Part shown: piece by piece, positions 19,456 to 30,530 of the stretch
How the letters are laid out: every line of letters begins with the position of its first letter
Position numbering within the stretch: position 1 is the stretch's first letter
Origin: Oreohelix idahoensis
Lineage: Eukaryota; Mollusca; Gastropoda; Stylommatophora; Oreohelicidae
NCBI GenBank assembly: GCA_024509875.1
Contig: JAMPIV010012251.1
Coordinates: forward strand, 186,001-250,000
Length of the DNA stretch: 64,000 bases
Reading direction: 5' to 3'
Made by a program: the position numbers and the translations under genes
The notes under the pieces: generated by a model
Database searches by the model: none
The model's input: the letters and a program-made list of their open reading frames with translations, nothing else
Told to the model about the DNA's origin: nothing

Positions 19456-21901
19456 TGTCGTGAAATATTCTAATCCACATATATAAATTATCAGGTAAAT
19501 GCAAAGCCTAACAAATAAATTTAATAAAAGAAAAGAGCAATGGTAAAATAACAGTGCTGTCACAAAGAATGTACTCGAAATCCCCCTTTGTTTTATGCTT
19601 CGTCTGCAAATTGTAACGTTTCCACGTTAAATATAAGCCACTGCATAAATACAAGCGTTTCCACAACACATTAAAACGGGTATTGCATTTCTAAGAAAAA
19701 CATTGAGAGGCACACTGCGTAATGACCTAAATTAATCCTAACATTAATTATACTACGTTACCAAAACGAACGAACAGATGGACTAAAGGATAGAGAGAGG
19801 GGAGAGGCAGAAAGCCGAACGCATGCAAAATTAAACACGCGTCTCGCTATTAATGCCACCCCAACAAGCGTAACGCGATACACAATTACTACTATCACGC
19901 GTGTAAGGCCACATGCACTAACTTTTTTCGGACGGACAGTGATAAAAACACTAACCTTCCAGAGTTAGGTTTTAAAAAACCTGGAAAACGCTTATTAGAA
20001 AAGATAACATTAGATGGGTTTACGTTTGAAAACATTACAGTACCCAGACAGCACATCTTCGAAACAGGAGGTAGAAGAAATTGCATATTTTGAACGCAGC
20101 CACTTAGCTCTTTTAAATTTGTATATTTGGGTTCCTTAGGGCTTGCTGACAAAGAATATGTAAAACGTTACGCAAATAGTCTAGGAATTAACAAGTTATA
20201 GCCAAAATAAAATGATGGTGCTGTCAGACAACACCCAAAATCAGAATCGCTCAGTGGTAGATTTTTTAAACCACCATTGTACGGGAAATGGGCCACAAGT
20301 TACATTTGAACTGATTGGCTGGAATGATATGTAAGGCTAAACACGATTAGTCGGACTATAAATGCTATCCTTGGTTGTTAGGGGAGACGTAGGAAGGTAA
20401 AATTTTTTCAAACACTTGTCAAAACGTGGCTCCATTGGCCAGACTCGCTGATATAATCACTTAGGAGCGTTAGTTCGAGACCACTAGTTCAAATAAGCTT
20501 GATAAAGCAACAGTGCGTTGAAGCCAGCTCATATTTTTGCTAAATAAAAGCCTGGAACATAAGCAGATGGGAATTTGTGCCAGTATTTGTGCCAGAATTC
20601 ATTGCTAGTCAACGTATCTGTGTTTATTTCCATGAATTGTGGTAAGCTTGAAACATTCAGTATCTTTTAATGAAAATTGAATGTGAATTGTTAATTTATG
20701 CCTGTATATATGTGTAGTTCAGTAGCAAACATGATGTAAAGCCTATAATGCTCCAGCCTGAACAGAAGGTGTCGGAGGGAAGTAACACTGCATGGAATGG
20801 CCAAATAGTACACTGACACCTAGATTATTGATTAGAAGAAATAATGCTGGAAGTGCAGAGGCGTAGTAACCATTAAGGAGGTTAATACTGGTATAAAGTA
20901 TTTCAGATGAAGCTGACAGTTGGCCTAACGCTCTGAACTCAATGTTTGTGATGTATTGTGCTCAGTGTAGAACTAGAGTATCAATTAGTTATGAAGTAGA
21001 AGGTACATCCTTCTTGTTTTCAGGGACCGTGGTCTTGACGTTATTGAGCAGCACCTGGTCATGGCTTGGCTGAATCCAGAGTCGGACAGCATACTCCTTG
21101 GTCCATTTAGCTATCAGTGAGGTGTCTCCAGAGCCCAGGGGAGAAATCGAGCAGAGGAGTCTTTTCCTGCCGCCATCACGCAAGATAAGCTGATGTGGCC
21201 AGCTGAGCTCAAACATTATGTACCCCCATCTTAAAATGACATTGTAAAAATAACATTAAGAGGGGAATTAAATTGTTTTAATATCAGGAACTGAGAACAT
21301 CTCCAATACTAGTTCCAATAAAGACAAACTATTGAAGTCATGATGACAAATACCAACAGAGCTTGAACAAAACAAAACCAGTATTACCTCATATTACTAC
21401 TACACAACTAACACACATAGGATACTATTAAAAAATAGATGTCACTACAAGATTCATATTAATAAATTCTGTACTTATAACTTGTAATTAAAATTGATTG
21501 TGACTCCTGGTTCCTTTGTATTTGAATCAGGACACATATACATTCATGACAGCAATGAATACATATTGTTATTTGAAAAGTTATCAGTGACTCCTTTAAG
21601 ATATCCTTTAGAGTGTTATATGTATGTGAGTGTCACAGTGTTGTCAAGTGTGGTGGAATAAATTAAATTGTTTATCTGTCTGTTGTTGTTATGACTTACA
21701 CTTCATCATACACATACCCTAGACATACAACGTAGTCATCACACTATTCCAGAATAATTCTGACTGAGATATATATATATGTGGCAGCAAGTAAGGTTAT
21801 CTATAATACACTACACTTATTAGATATAGATACCTTCACAGCTGATCTCAGTCAGTACACTAAGTCCCCTATAAATATTTATAACATCCCACTTCACCAC
21901 A
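19456..21901 (+). repeat. LTR D, chimeric LTR from unequal exchange
   Basis: 2446 bp. Up to 21678 it carries the long-type bases (tttatctgtctg) and the intact intron 20642-21023 with GTAAGC and CAG. From 21720 on it carries the short-type bases (agacatacaacg, gagatatatatatatg, ttagatatagatacc) of LTR C. It therefore begins as LTR E/A and ends as LTR C, with the switch within about 40-50 bp. Confidence 0.92.
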
Positions 21902-22388
21902 TCTAGAATGATGAGAAAATTGTTGGATGTAAACATTTCGGAGGAACGTAACGAATCCCTGAGTTGCCTCTGTGATTGAGGATATTCCGAATGTTTCATA
22001 CAGGATAATAAGAAGATTATGGGATCCACTACGAAAACTCTGCTATCACCAGGTATATGTTATCTCCTCATAACGTACATTTTGAGGGAAATATAATGTT
22101 CTCTGGACATGTCAGTGCGCAGACTCAGAGAAGAGAAATGGTGAATACGGGTTGCAAAGCAGCATTAAGACAAGCAATCACACTTGCGGCTGTTCAGTAA
22201 CATAACCGAAATATATTATTGGTTGTAGAAGTCTGAGGCAGATTTCATGAGTAGTGCCTACTCTGAATGGACCCAACTACATAAAACCATGATAGCACCA
22301 CAGCAGAGTAAAGTCAAGTTGACTTACATTTATCTATGTGTATATAGAATAAAGGACTGACATATAATGTCTGTTTTAAGAGGGGAGG
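21902..22388 (+). pseudogene. second copy of the element 1 pol remnant
   Basis: 487 bp, as far as I can read identical to 18969-19455, starting again with TCTAGAATG directly after an LTR end. Period to the first copy is 2933 bp. It is the extra unit produced by the LTR-LTR unequal crossover, not a separate insertion. Confidence 0.9.
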
Positions 22389-24831
22389 TGTCGTGAAATA
22401 TTCTAATCCACATATATAAATTATCAGGTAAATGCAAAGCCTAACAAATAAATTTAATAAAAGAAAAGAGCAATGGTAAAATAACAGTGCTGTCACAAAG
22501 AATGTACTCGAAATCCCCCTTTGTTTTATGCTTCGTCTGCAAATTGTAACGTTTCCACGTTAAATATAAGCCACTGCATAAATACAAGCGTTTCCACAAC
22601 ACATTAAAACGGGTATTGCATTTCTAAGAAAAACATTGAGAGGCACACTGCGTAATGACCTAAATTAATCCTAACATTAATTATACTACGTTACCAAAAC
22701 GAACGAACAGATGGACTAAAGGATAGAGAGAGGGGAGAGGCAGAAAGCCGAACGCATGCAAAATTAAACACGCGTCTCGCTATTAATGCCACCCCAACAA
22801 GCGTAACGCGATACACAATTACTACTATCACGCGTGTAAGGCCACATGCACTAACTTTTTCGGACGGACAGTGATAAAAACACTAACCTTCCCAGAGTTA
22901 GGTTTTAAAAAAACCTGGAAAACGCTTATTAGAAAAGATAACATTAGATGGGTTTACGTTTGAAAACATTACAGTACCCAGACAGCACATCTTCGAAACA
23001 GGAGGTAGAAGAAATTGCATATTTTGAACGCAGCCACTTAGCTCTTTTAAATTTGTATATTTGGGTTCCTTAGGGCTTGCTGACAAAGAATATGTAAAAC
23101 GTTACGCAAATAGTCTAGGAATTAACAAGTTATAGCCAAAATAAAATGATGGTGCTGTCAGACAACACCCAAAATCAGAATCGCTCAGTGGTAGATTTTT
23201 TAAACCACCATTGTACGGGAAATGGGCCACAAGTTACATTTGAACTGATTGGCTGGAATGATATGTAAGGCTAAACACGATTAGTCGGACTATAAATGCT
23301 ATCCTTGGTTGTTAGGGGAGACGTAGGAAGGTAAAATTTTTTCAAACACTTGTCAAAACGTGGCTCCATTGGCCAGACTCGCTGATATAATCACTTAGGA
23401 GCGTTAGTTCGAGACCACTAGTTCAAATAAGCTTGATAAAGCAACAGTGCGTTGAAGCCAGCTCATATTTTTGCTAAATAAAAGCCTGGAACATAAGCAG
23501 ATGGGAATTTGTGCCAGTATTTGTGCCAGAATTCATTGCTAGTCAACGTATCTGTGTTTATTTCCATGAATTGTGGTAAGCTTGAAACATTCAGTATCTT
23601 TTAATGAAAATTGAATGTGAATTGTTAATTTATGCCTGTATATATGTGTAGTTCAGTAGCAAACATGATGTAAAGCCTATAATGCTCCAGCCTGAACAGA
23701 AGGTGTCGGAGGGAAGTAACACTGCATGGAATGGCCAAATAGTACACTGACACCTAGATTATTGATTAGAAGAAATAATGCTGGAAGTGCAGAGGCGTAG
23801 TAACCATTAAGGAGGTTAATACTGGTATAAAGTATTTCAGATGAAGCTGACAGTTGGCCTAACGCTCTGAACTCAATGTTTGTGATGTATTGTGCTCAGT
23901 GTAGAACTAGAGTATCAATTAGTTATGAAGTAGAAGGTACATCCTTCTTGTTTTCAGGGACCGTGGTCTTGACGTTATTGAGCAGCACCTGGTCATGGCT
24001 TGGCTGAATCCAGAGTCGGACAGCATACTCCTTGGTCCATTTAGCTATCAGTGAGGTGTCTCCAGAGCCCAGGGGAGAAATCGAGCAGAGGAGTCTTTTC
24101 CTGCCGCCATCACGCAAGATAAGCTGATGTGGCCAGCTGAGCTCAACATTATGTACCCCCATCTTAAAATGACATTGTAAAAATAACATTAAGAGGGGAA
24201 TTAAATTGTTTTAATATCAGGAACTGAGAACATCTCCAATACTAGTTCCAATAAAGACAAACTATTGAAGTCATGATGACAAATACCAACAGAGCTTGAA
24301 CAAAACAAAACCAGTATTACCTCATATTACTACTACACAACTAACACACATAGGATACTATTAAAAATAGATGTCACTACAAGATTCATATTAATAAATT
24401 CTGTACTTATAACTTGTAATTAAAATTGATTGTGACTCCTGGTTCCTTTGTATTTGAATCAGGACACATATACATTCATGACAGCAATGAATACATATTG
24501 TTATTTGAAAAGTTATCAGTGACTCCTTTAAGATATCCTTTAGAGTGTTATATGTATGTGAGTGTCACAGTGTTGTCAAGTGTGGTGGAATAAATTAAAT
24601 TGTTTATCTGTCTGTTGTTGTTATGACTTACACTTCATCATACACATACCCTAGACATATAACGTAGTCATCACACTATTCCAGAATAATTCTGACTGAG
24701 GTATACATATGTGGCAGCAAGTAAGGTTATATATAATACACTACTCTTATTAGATATATATACCTTCACAGCTGATCTCAGTCAGTACACTAAGTCCCCT
24801 ATAAATATTTATAACATCCCACTTCACCACA
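22389..24831 (+). repeat. LTR E, long type, original 3' LTR of element 1
   Basis: 2443 bp, TGTCGTGAAA to CTTCACCACA, followed by GCTGG. The intron-like segment at 23576-23957 has both GT and CAG intact. It has long-type bases throughout, including gaggtatacatatgtgg at the 3' end, matching LTR A. Confidence 0.93.
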
Positions 24832-24836
24832 GCTGG

Positions 24837-24981
24837 TTGCCTCCGTCTTCAGCACCTTGACTTGCTAGGGCAGACTGTGGTCTTGCTCGAGTGTAGGAGA
24901 GCCTGGCCAGTCTTGGTTTTTCAGCCGCTGATGGCTGTACTTGAGCCCCATCTCCACGTCAAGGAGCTGGCCTCGATGGGG
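24837..24981 (-). mobile_element. 5' remainder of the jockey-like LINE
   Basis: On the minus strand this continues 4948 across the LTR insertion (GCTGG shared). It runs to 24981, where the target duplication ccacaaacacc begins. It probably codes the linker before the endonuclease, but a stop interrupts it. Confidence 0.7.
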
Positions 24982-25575
24982 CCACAAACACCTGCCAAGT
25001 CCTCCTGTCACGTGCCATCATCTCAAGTTCTTTCCACGTTCTCCTCATCATTTTCACCTCCGTTTCCAGCTCTCTTCTCCGTGTGCTTCTTGGTCTACCT
25101 CTGCCTCTCTTGTCCTGCGGGTTCCAGAACAAGGACTGCCTTGAAATGCTATCAACAGGTTTCCTCAGTGTGTGTCCTATCCATCGCCATCGTCTTCTTC
25201 TCATCTCTTGTTCCACTGGCACTTGTCTAGTTCTTGTCATCAGTTCCACGTTAGTAACCTTGTCATACCATTTTAATCCCTCTATTCTACGCAAGCACCC
25301 ATCTATGAAAGTCTGTAGCTTTTTGGTTGTTGTCTTTGTTGTTCTCCATGTCTCAGAGCCATACAATAGGACTGACTTCACATATGAGTTGAAGATTCTT
25401 ATTTTCGTGTTGGATCCGATTTCTCTTGATGTCCATATATTTCCCAATCCTCCTCCTGCTTTTTGAATTCTTATTTTGATATCACTGTCTGTCCCTCCAA
25501 CTTTGTCTATGTTGCTGCCAAGATATGTGTACGATTCTACAAAACTTTTCATATACAAGCATCAAAAGTCTCGAT
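24982..25575 (-). pseudogene. RTE-like LINE, C-terminal part of reverse transcriptase
   Basis: A minus-strand frame of about 195 residues typical of the end of endonuclease-reverse transcriptase LINEs: SYTYLGSNID, IRIFNSYVKSVLLYGSETW, KLQTFIDGCLRRIEGLKW, RRWRWIGHTLRKP, GRGRPRSTRRRE, TWKELEMMARDRRTWQVFV. The last 20 or so codons are displaced to 1006-1056 by the jockey-like insertion. The 5' part, with the catalytic FADD, is missing, so it was 5' truncated at insertion. The clade name (RTE, L2 or similar) is uncertain. Confidence 0.8.
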
Positions 25576-26562
25576 ATCAGATAACAGAGAGCTATCAAGA
25601 TGGACAACATTATGTTTCATTTATGTACAGACGGCAAGAATGACAGCACAAGTACAATTTCATTTGATATGGACAACAATATGGTCAAATAACACGTGAC
25701 AGAAAAACAGATTCTTTTGGAGTTAACTAAAATGCGTGCACAAAAAGTTATGTGCAGGCAAACTTATGACACTAATTAATGAAGTTATAATCCACTTTCA
25801 CCTTCAGAGTTGGTTAAAATGTGTAACCTGTTCCTCTCTCAAAATTATGCATGCTTAACAATATCCACCTTGCAAATATGAATCAAAACGTTCAGATGAA
25901 CTATCCTTTATAGCAACACTTCTAAAGAATGCCTGATAAAGAAGTATTTTCCATTTCTTTTTTAAATGCTTTGAAAACTTGGACCGGAAAGGAATGCTTG
26001 TCTTCTCACAACGCAAACACGTGATTCAGCTGACGAGAGATAACCTCTGGTTATAGTTTTTATTCAAGCTACCGGGGATCGCTTGACGACAAACACCGAA
26101 AAAAAAAAAAAAAAACCCTTGACCTGGTAAGAACTCCTCCTAGCAGCTGCAAGTGCAAACGTCCTGTAACTTAAGTTTCTTTACTGACACGCTCGGGTTG
26201 ATCGTGTGCAGTTATAAGCGGATTTTTAAATTTTTATAAGAAGGTTGCCTTGTTTTAATGAGGCGCGTTCTCTTCAACCCAGACACGAGGTGCATCAGTT
26301 TTATCATAGGCATCGTCCTCATCATCACCAACATTATTAGCATCATCATCATTTTAGTTTGCGCTCTTTACTAAGCATGGAGCCACCATTGCAGCTGGTC
26401 CATTGCAAGAAGACTGTACCAAGCAGTCACGTGATCTTGTAGTAGTGGTGGTTTCTGTAGAAGTCTCTTTTATATGATGAGGTTGCCAGCCGAATGCATT
26501 ACTTCATATTATTCAACATGTACGACACGCATGTCTTATTCGATCTTTGTCTCTTTGAGACC
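25576..26562. other. no gene; A-run and one dispersed repeat
   Basis: Contains a run of about 19 A at 26098-26116. A piece at about 26370-26465 (catggagccaccattgcag, gctggtccattgcaagaag) resembles 45483-45570, so it belongs to a dispersed family I do not recognise. The rest shows nothing. Confidence 0.4.
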
Positions 26563-27084
26563 CAGTGGCGTCACTAGGGTTGGTGTCACCCAGTGCGGTA
26601 ACTCATGGTGTCACCCCCGTGGACCTCCTCCCCGTACCAGACCATACAGAATCCTTAGTAATGTTTTTTGTACTAATGTTACTCGTAAATCGTAATACCC
26701 GTATATCACTGAATGTAATGGCAATAGTAGTGACATAAACAACTAGCAAAATTAAAATTACACCTTTAAATTACAATATCATTCGCGCAGCCTTAATGTA
26801 TTTACATAGTTTCATGTGGTTAAAGTGAAAATTATGTAAAAAAACAATAGAATTTGAAGTAAAAACGTAGGTATATTGATACAGAACATGTAAGCTGGGC
26901 TTACAAAAAATGTTTTTGTGGTTATAACTAACTACAGGGATATCGTCATAAAAAATAATAAATTTCTGCTGACACACTGCACAAAAATTTGATAGACAAT
27001 CATTTTGGTGTCACCCCCTCTGATGGTGTCACCCAGTGCGGTCCGCACACACCCCCCCCCCCACCCCCCTTAGTGATGCCACTG
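26563..27084. mobile_element. hAT-type MITE with 8-bp target duplication
   Basis: 522 bp. Ends CAGTGGCGTCACTAGGG and (reversed) CAGTGGCATCACTAAGGG form terminal inverted repeats, with subterminal ggtgtcacccagtgcgg copies at both sides. TTGAGACC lies on each side (26555-26562 and 27085-27092). No transposase frame. Eight-base duplications and CAGTGGC ends are typical of hAT elements. Confidence 0.9.
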
Positions 27085-27319
27085 TTGAGACCCACAGGAA
27101 CTGACGGGCAGTTATATTCTAGTGCATGCCGAAACCTTGTGGTCTGGTAATAAATACAGGAATGTTGGTAATCGGTTTTCTTTATCAATATTTGTAGACA
27201 AATCTAAAGCTCAACTCGCAGAAAACAAAGATGTTCCAACAACTTATACCCTGCAACACTCATAGACATTCCCGAAGCTTATTTCAGGGTCCTATTTACT
27301 CTGCTCGTTAACATCCTCT

Positions 27320-27509
27320 GGAAATTGATCAATTGATAAATGATCTTGCTGGGAATGATGATGCAATTGTGTACACTGATAGATCTGTAATCCGTGGTTA
27401 GAAATCAGGGTGGGGTTCTGTGCTAAAGTAAGAGGGCAGAATCGTCGCTGAACATAGCGGGACTTACATGATAACAACCTCCAGCATGAAAATGAAGATA
27501 GAGGCAGCT
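27320..27509 (+). pseudogene. LINE RNase H domain, first half
   Basis: Reads AGNDDAIVYTD then SVIRG, SGWGSVL, GRIVAEHSG and TTSSMKMKIEA with one or two stops, the N-terminal half of an RNase H type I domain. The second half is at 28598-29100; the RTE insertion 27510-28589 splits them. The catalytic Asp of YTD is present. Confidence 0.7.
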
Positions 27510-28589
27510 TCTTCTTCTTCCTCAAGTGCCGTGCCTAGTGGCGTCGGAGATCATGTCTCTCCACAACTTCCTGTCTCCAGTACAATTTATAAATTCTGCT
27601 GTTGACTTGTTTCTATGCGACGATGTCAAACTGTCCAGTATTTGCTCTCTTTGTCTTCCCCTATCTCTTTTTCCTTCAACCTTACCTGTAGTTACGATAT
27701 ATTCCAGCTTTCCTCTTCTCATAACATGCCCAAGAAAGTGGATTGCTTCTTTCTGACTTGGGAAATAAGTTTCCTTTGCACATTGGTCACTTTCAGGACA
27801 TCCTCATTACTCTTTTTGGCTGTCCATGGTATTTTTAACATTCTTCTGTAAAACCACATCTCTGTTGCCTCTAGTGTCTTCCCTATTTGTTTACTAATTG
27901 TCCATGACTCACTTCCATACGTCAGGATTGGTTCTATATAACAATGAAGAACTCTCTTTCTTACTTTCAATGACAAAGAATTGTTGCAAAAAATACTCTT
28001 CATTTTATAGAATGCTGCTTTTGCCTGAGCTATTCTGCTCTTCACTCCTGAGATGCATCTTCCATCCGTTGTTATTAATGTTCCCATGTATTTGAATTTA
28101 TTGACTTGTTTTAAAACGGTTCCATTTACTTTGATAGTGCATTCTGGGGAAGCCCTTTTCTTTGAGACGACCATTACTTCTGTCTTTTTGCTATTAAGGC
28201 GATGGCCTTTATTTTCACTTTCTTTCACTATTGTATCAACCATTTCCTGCAACTCATTTTCACGTTTTGCTATTAAGACTGCATCATCAGCATAGCTCAA
28301 GTTGTTTATATTATGTCCACCAAATGATATTCCTGGCAAGTCCTCTAGAGATCTCATTATATTTTCTCTACACAGATTGAATGGATCCAGTGACAGCACA
28401 CATCCCTGCGTGACACCCTTTTTTTACTTGCTGAAACGTTCCTATTTGGCTGCTAATTCTTACAGCTGCTGTTTGTTGCCAGTACATGTTCTTTATTATC
28501 CTCTAGTCTTTTCCATCAATGTTGATGCTTTCTAACATTTTGATAATTTCCTCATGTTTCACTTTGTCAAATGCCATAGTGTAATCATA
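27510..28589 (-). mobile_element. 5'-truncated RTE-like LINE inserted into the RNase H gene
   Basis: 1080 bp on the minus strand with a (GAA)n 3' tail at 27510 and the target duplication AGGCAGCT at 27502-27509 and 28590-28597. It codes the end of a reverse transcriptase and its C-terminal region; see the next entry. Confidence 0.88.
27522..28399 (-). pseudogene. reverse transcriptase C-terminal half of the RTE-like insert
   Basis: A minus-strand frame of 226 residues carries the catalytic LSYADDAVLIA motif, then NKFKYMGTLIT, YIEPILTYGSESWT, WFYRRMLKIPW and KKQSTFLG. After a frameshift near 27720 a second frame gives RRGKLEYIVTTGK, RGRQREQILDSL and DRKLWRDMI. A degenerate stretch to 28589 holds the upstream GVTQGC motif with stops. 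The same family recurs at 37483-37995 and at 47536-47622 plus 53579-53812. Confidence 0.82.
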
Positions 28590-28597
28590 AGGCAGCT

Positions 28598-29100
28598 ACT
28601 TTAGCCTTATGATGGGTGACTGAGACTTCATTAACAAAGCAGTTATTGTATCAGACTCACAATCCATGCTTCGGAAGGTCTAAAGTGGATGGCTCCGGCA
28701 TGAATGGAAAACTCGCACAGAAGCCTCGAATCTTCATGAACTGGTGTACATCTACTGTCCTGGTCATGCAGGGGTACGTGCCAATGAGAAAGCTGGCAGA
28801 CTAGCTTCAAGGACACCCAAAAAAGGTGCACTGGATATGGATAAGGGACAGATACTAAGGACAATTAATGCTCGCCTATTAGAGAATGACACTGCAATCG
28901 ATGAATCATCAAGGTTAAGATTGCTGGAATTTGGCATCAAACGTAAGACCAGCAGGGATGAACGTATGAGAGGAAGCATCCAGCGTTTATACAACCAGCG
29001 CACAAGAGGAACAATTAGCATTCATACCCTTCGACATTTGCTGAGAGAGACAGGGCACCTATTGGTTAGCCCGGAGTGCAGTGACGTCTGTTCTGATTAA
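28598..29100 (+). pseudogene. LINE RNase H domain, second half and C-terminus
   Basis: Continues 27320-27509: TLALRWVTET, VSDSQSMLRKV, then after small frame breaks VYIYCPGHAGVRANEKAG (RNase H His and Asp region; the usual KADR is KAGR here), ending in the family's C-terminal region (HTLRHLLRETGHLL) and stop. The tail aacaataacaataac just after the stop is a simple 3' repeat. A fragment of an I/Nimb- or R1-like LINE. Confidence 0.78.
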
Positions 29101-30100
29101 CAATAACAATAACTCCGCCTGTTTCCATTCTAACTCTGAGAGGACTAGACATTGGTAAAATCACTTCAAACGCATGTATTGTACGGGACATACTTTAACA
29201 AATACATATTTTAAAAAATACTACCCTGTTCATGTTTCTATAATCTTTTCTATCTATAATTTTTTTTGCCGTTCTGCAAATAATCTTCAAAAATTTACTC
29301 TCTGCCGCATGTCCTGATAACGGCATTATTTCTCTCTGTTGTCATTTATTACTTACCATTTCATTTTAGCTTCATTGGATCTTCGTAGTGAAACGTAACA
29401 TGACTTATGGTCAATGGTCAATGCACCATGAAAAAAAAACTGAAAGGCACGCGTATACATGTAATGGGTTTTCAATTTAGCTTTCACGGTGCAATGAACG
29501 CTGTTTCCATATTTTCCTGAAAATGCGCTATGAAATGATTGCTAGGCATGCGGGTTCTTTAAATGGGTGTTCCATTTGGGTTAAACGGTGTGTTAAGTCA
29601 TATTCGAAGTTACAGTTAGGTGTTAAGGATTTTGGTGTACGGGGCTGGAGTTTGTTAGTAAGTAGGTTAAGGTCATGAGATACATGACGTGTATATACAT
29701 GTGTGCGGGTAGAGAATGGTGTAACTCTGTTTATAGTGTATTTTTATTGAAGTATGCAAGCTTGGAATGTGACATTTAAAAGTTCACTGTTAGAAGCACG
29801 TAGAGTATGGTTGAAGAATACTCAGAGGCGTTCATGTGTGAATTGAGGTTTACAGGACATGAGAAAAGCGTGCGAAGTGAATGAAGTTAGCATACGTGTC
29901 AGAGAAGAATACTGAGTTGTTAAGGGGAGTCTGTGGCCATCCGTTGAGGGAGACGGTTGGTGTTTCTAGAGTATGTGAATAGTGTATGTGATTTTCATTA
30001 TAATATATTGGATGTGACGCGATGATGTACCGCGTAAGGTGTATTTACAAGGCCTTTATATATTATTATTTATAAGCGCGTAGTGGGTTTCCCGCGCTGT
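29101..30100. other. no gene recognised
   Basis: No long frame. A stretch at 29487-29527 (cacggtgcaatgaacgctg, ttttcctgaaaatg) resembles 30716-30757, giving a diverged direct repeat about 1.23 kb apart that brackets the tandem repeats at 30100-30530. Nature unknown. Confidence 0.35.
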
Positions 30101-30530
30101 AAAGTTCAGGAGGAACTTGGATGCCTGGTGATTAGACCAGAGGTATAGATATATGTGCGAGGAGTGAATGCCGCACTTTGGATTAAAAAGACATGTCGTT
30201 TTCCCGTGTCAGAAGGAGGTCTATGTTAGGACCATTATATGCTATTATTTGAATGCGCGTTGTTGGCTTTCCCGCGCCAATAGGAGGTCTACGTAAGCGC
30301 GTTGTGATTTTCCCGTGCTGTGAAGTTCTGGAGGAACTTGGATGCCTGGTGGTTAGACCAGAGATAGAAATATATGTGCGAGGAGTGAATGCCGCACTTA
30401 CATTGCATTACATTGTATACAGACCATATAGAGATTTATGTGCGAGGAGTGAATGCCGCACTTACATTGAATATAGATCAGAGATAGAGATTTATGTGCG
30501 AGGGGTGAATGCCGCACTTACATTGAATGC
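30100..30530 (+). repeat. minisatellite-like tandem repeats with a conserved hairpin
   Basis: The unit gtgcgaggagtgaatgccgcac recurs near 30156, 30376, 30440 and 30500, the last three about 60 bp apart and preceded by agaccagagatagagattta-like sequence. A longer unit (ggaggaacttggatgcctgg) occurs near 30110 and 30333. Each short unit can fold with GTGCG pairing to CGCAC around a 12-base loop. No coding support. Confidence 0.7.

Larger units (their letters stand above)
4949..24831 (+). mobile_element. composite Ty3/gypsy-type LTR retrotransposon array (element 1 with nested element 2)
   Basis: The outer boundaries are TGTCG at 4949 and CCACA at 24831. GCTGG precedes the left boundary (4944-4948) and follows the right one (24832-24836), so the whole 19.9-kb block sits inside one 5-bp target duplication within the jockey-like LINE. 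Order: LTR A, gag/pol 5' part, [element 2: LTR B, gag, pol, LTR C], pol 3' remnant, LTR D, the same remnant again, LTR E. TCTAG at 10641-10645 and 18969-18973 is the duplication made by element 2. LTR D plus one remnant (period 2933 bp) arose by unequal exchange. Confidence 0.93.

Noticed and set aside
18969..24831. Two independent short non-autonomous insertions (LTR-remnant-LTR) in tandem
   Set aside because: They share one LTR, have no target duplication between them, and LTR D is a C/E chimera; unequal crossover explains all of this.
24862..25466. Plus-strand frames with Ser/Pro/Leu-rich products
   Set aside because: Shadows of the minus-strand RTE-like reverse transcriptase frame.
30100..30530. 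CRISPR-like array
   Set aside because: Eukaryotic context; units and spacers are related to each other and vary in length, so this is a minisatellite-like tandem repeat.
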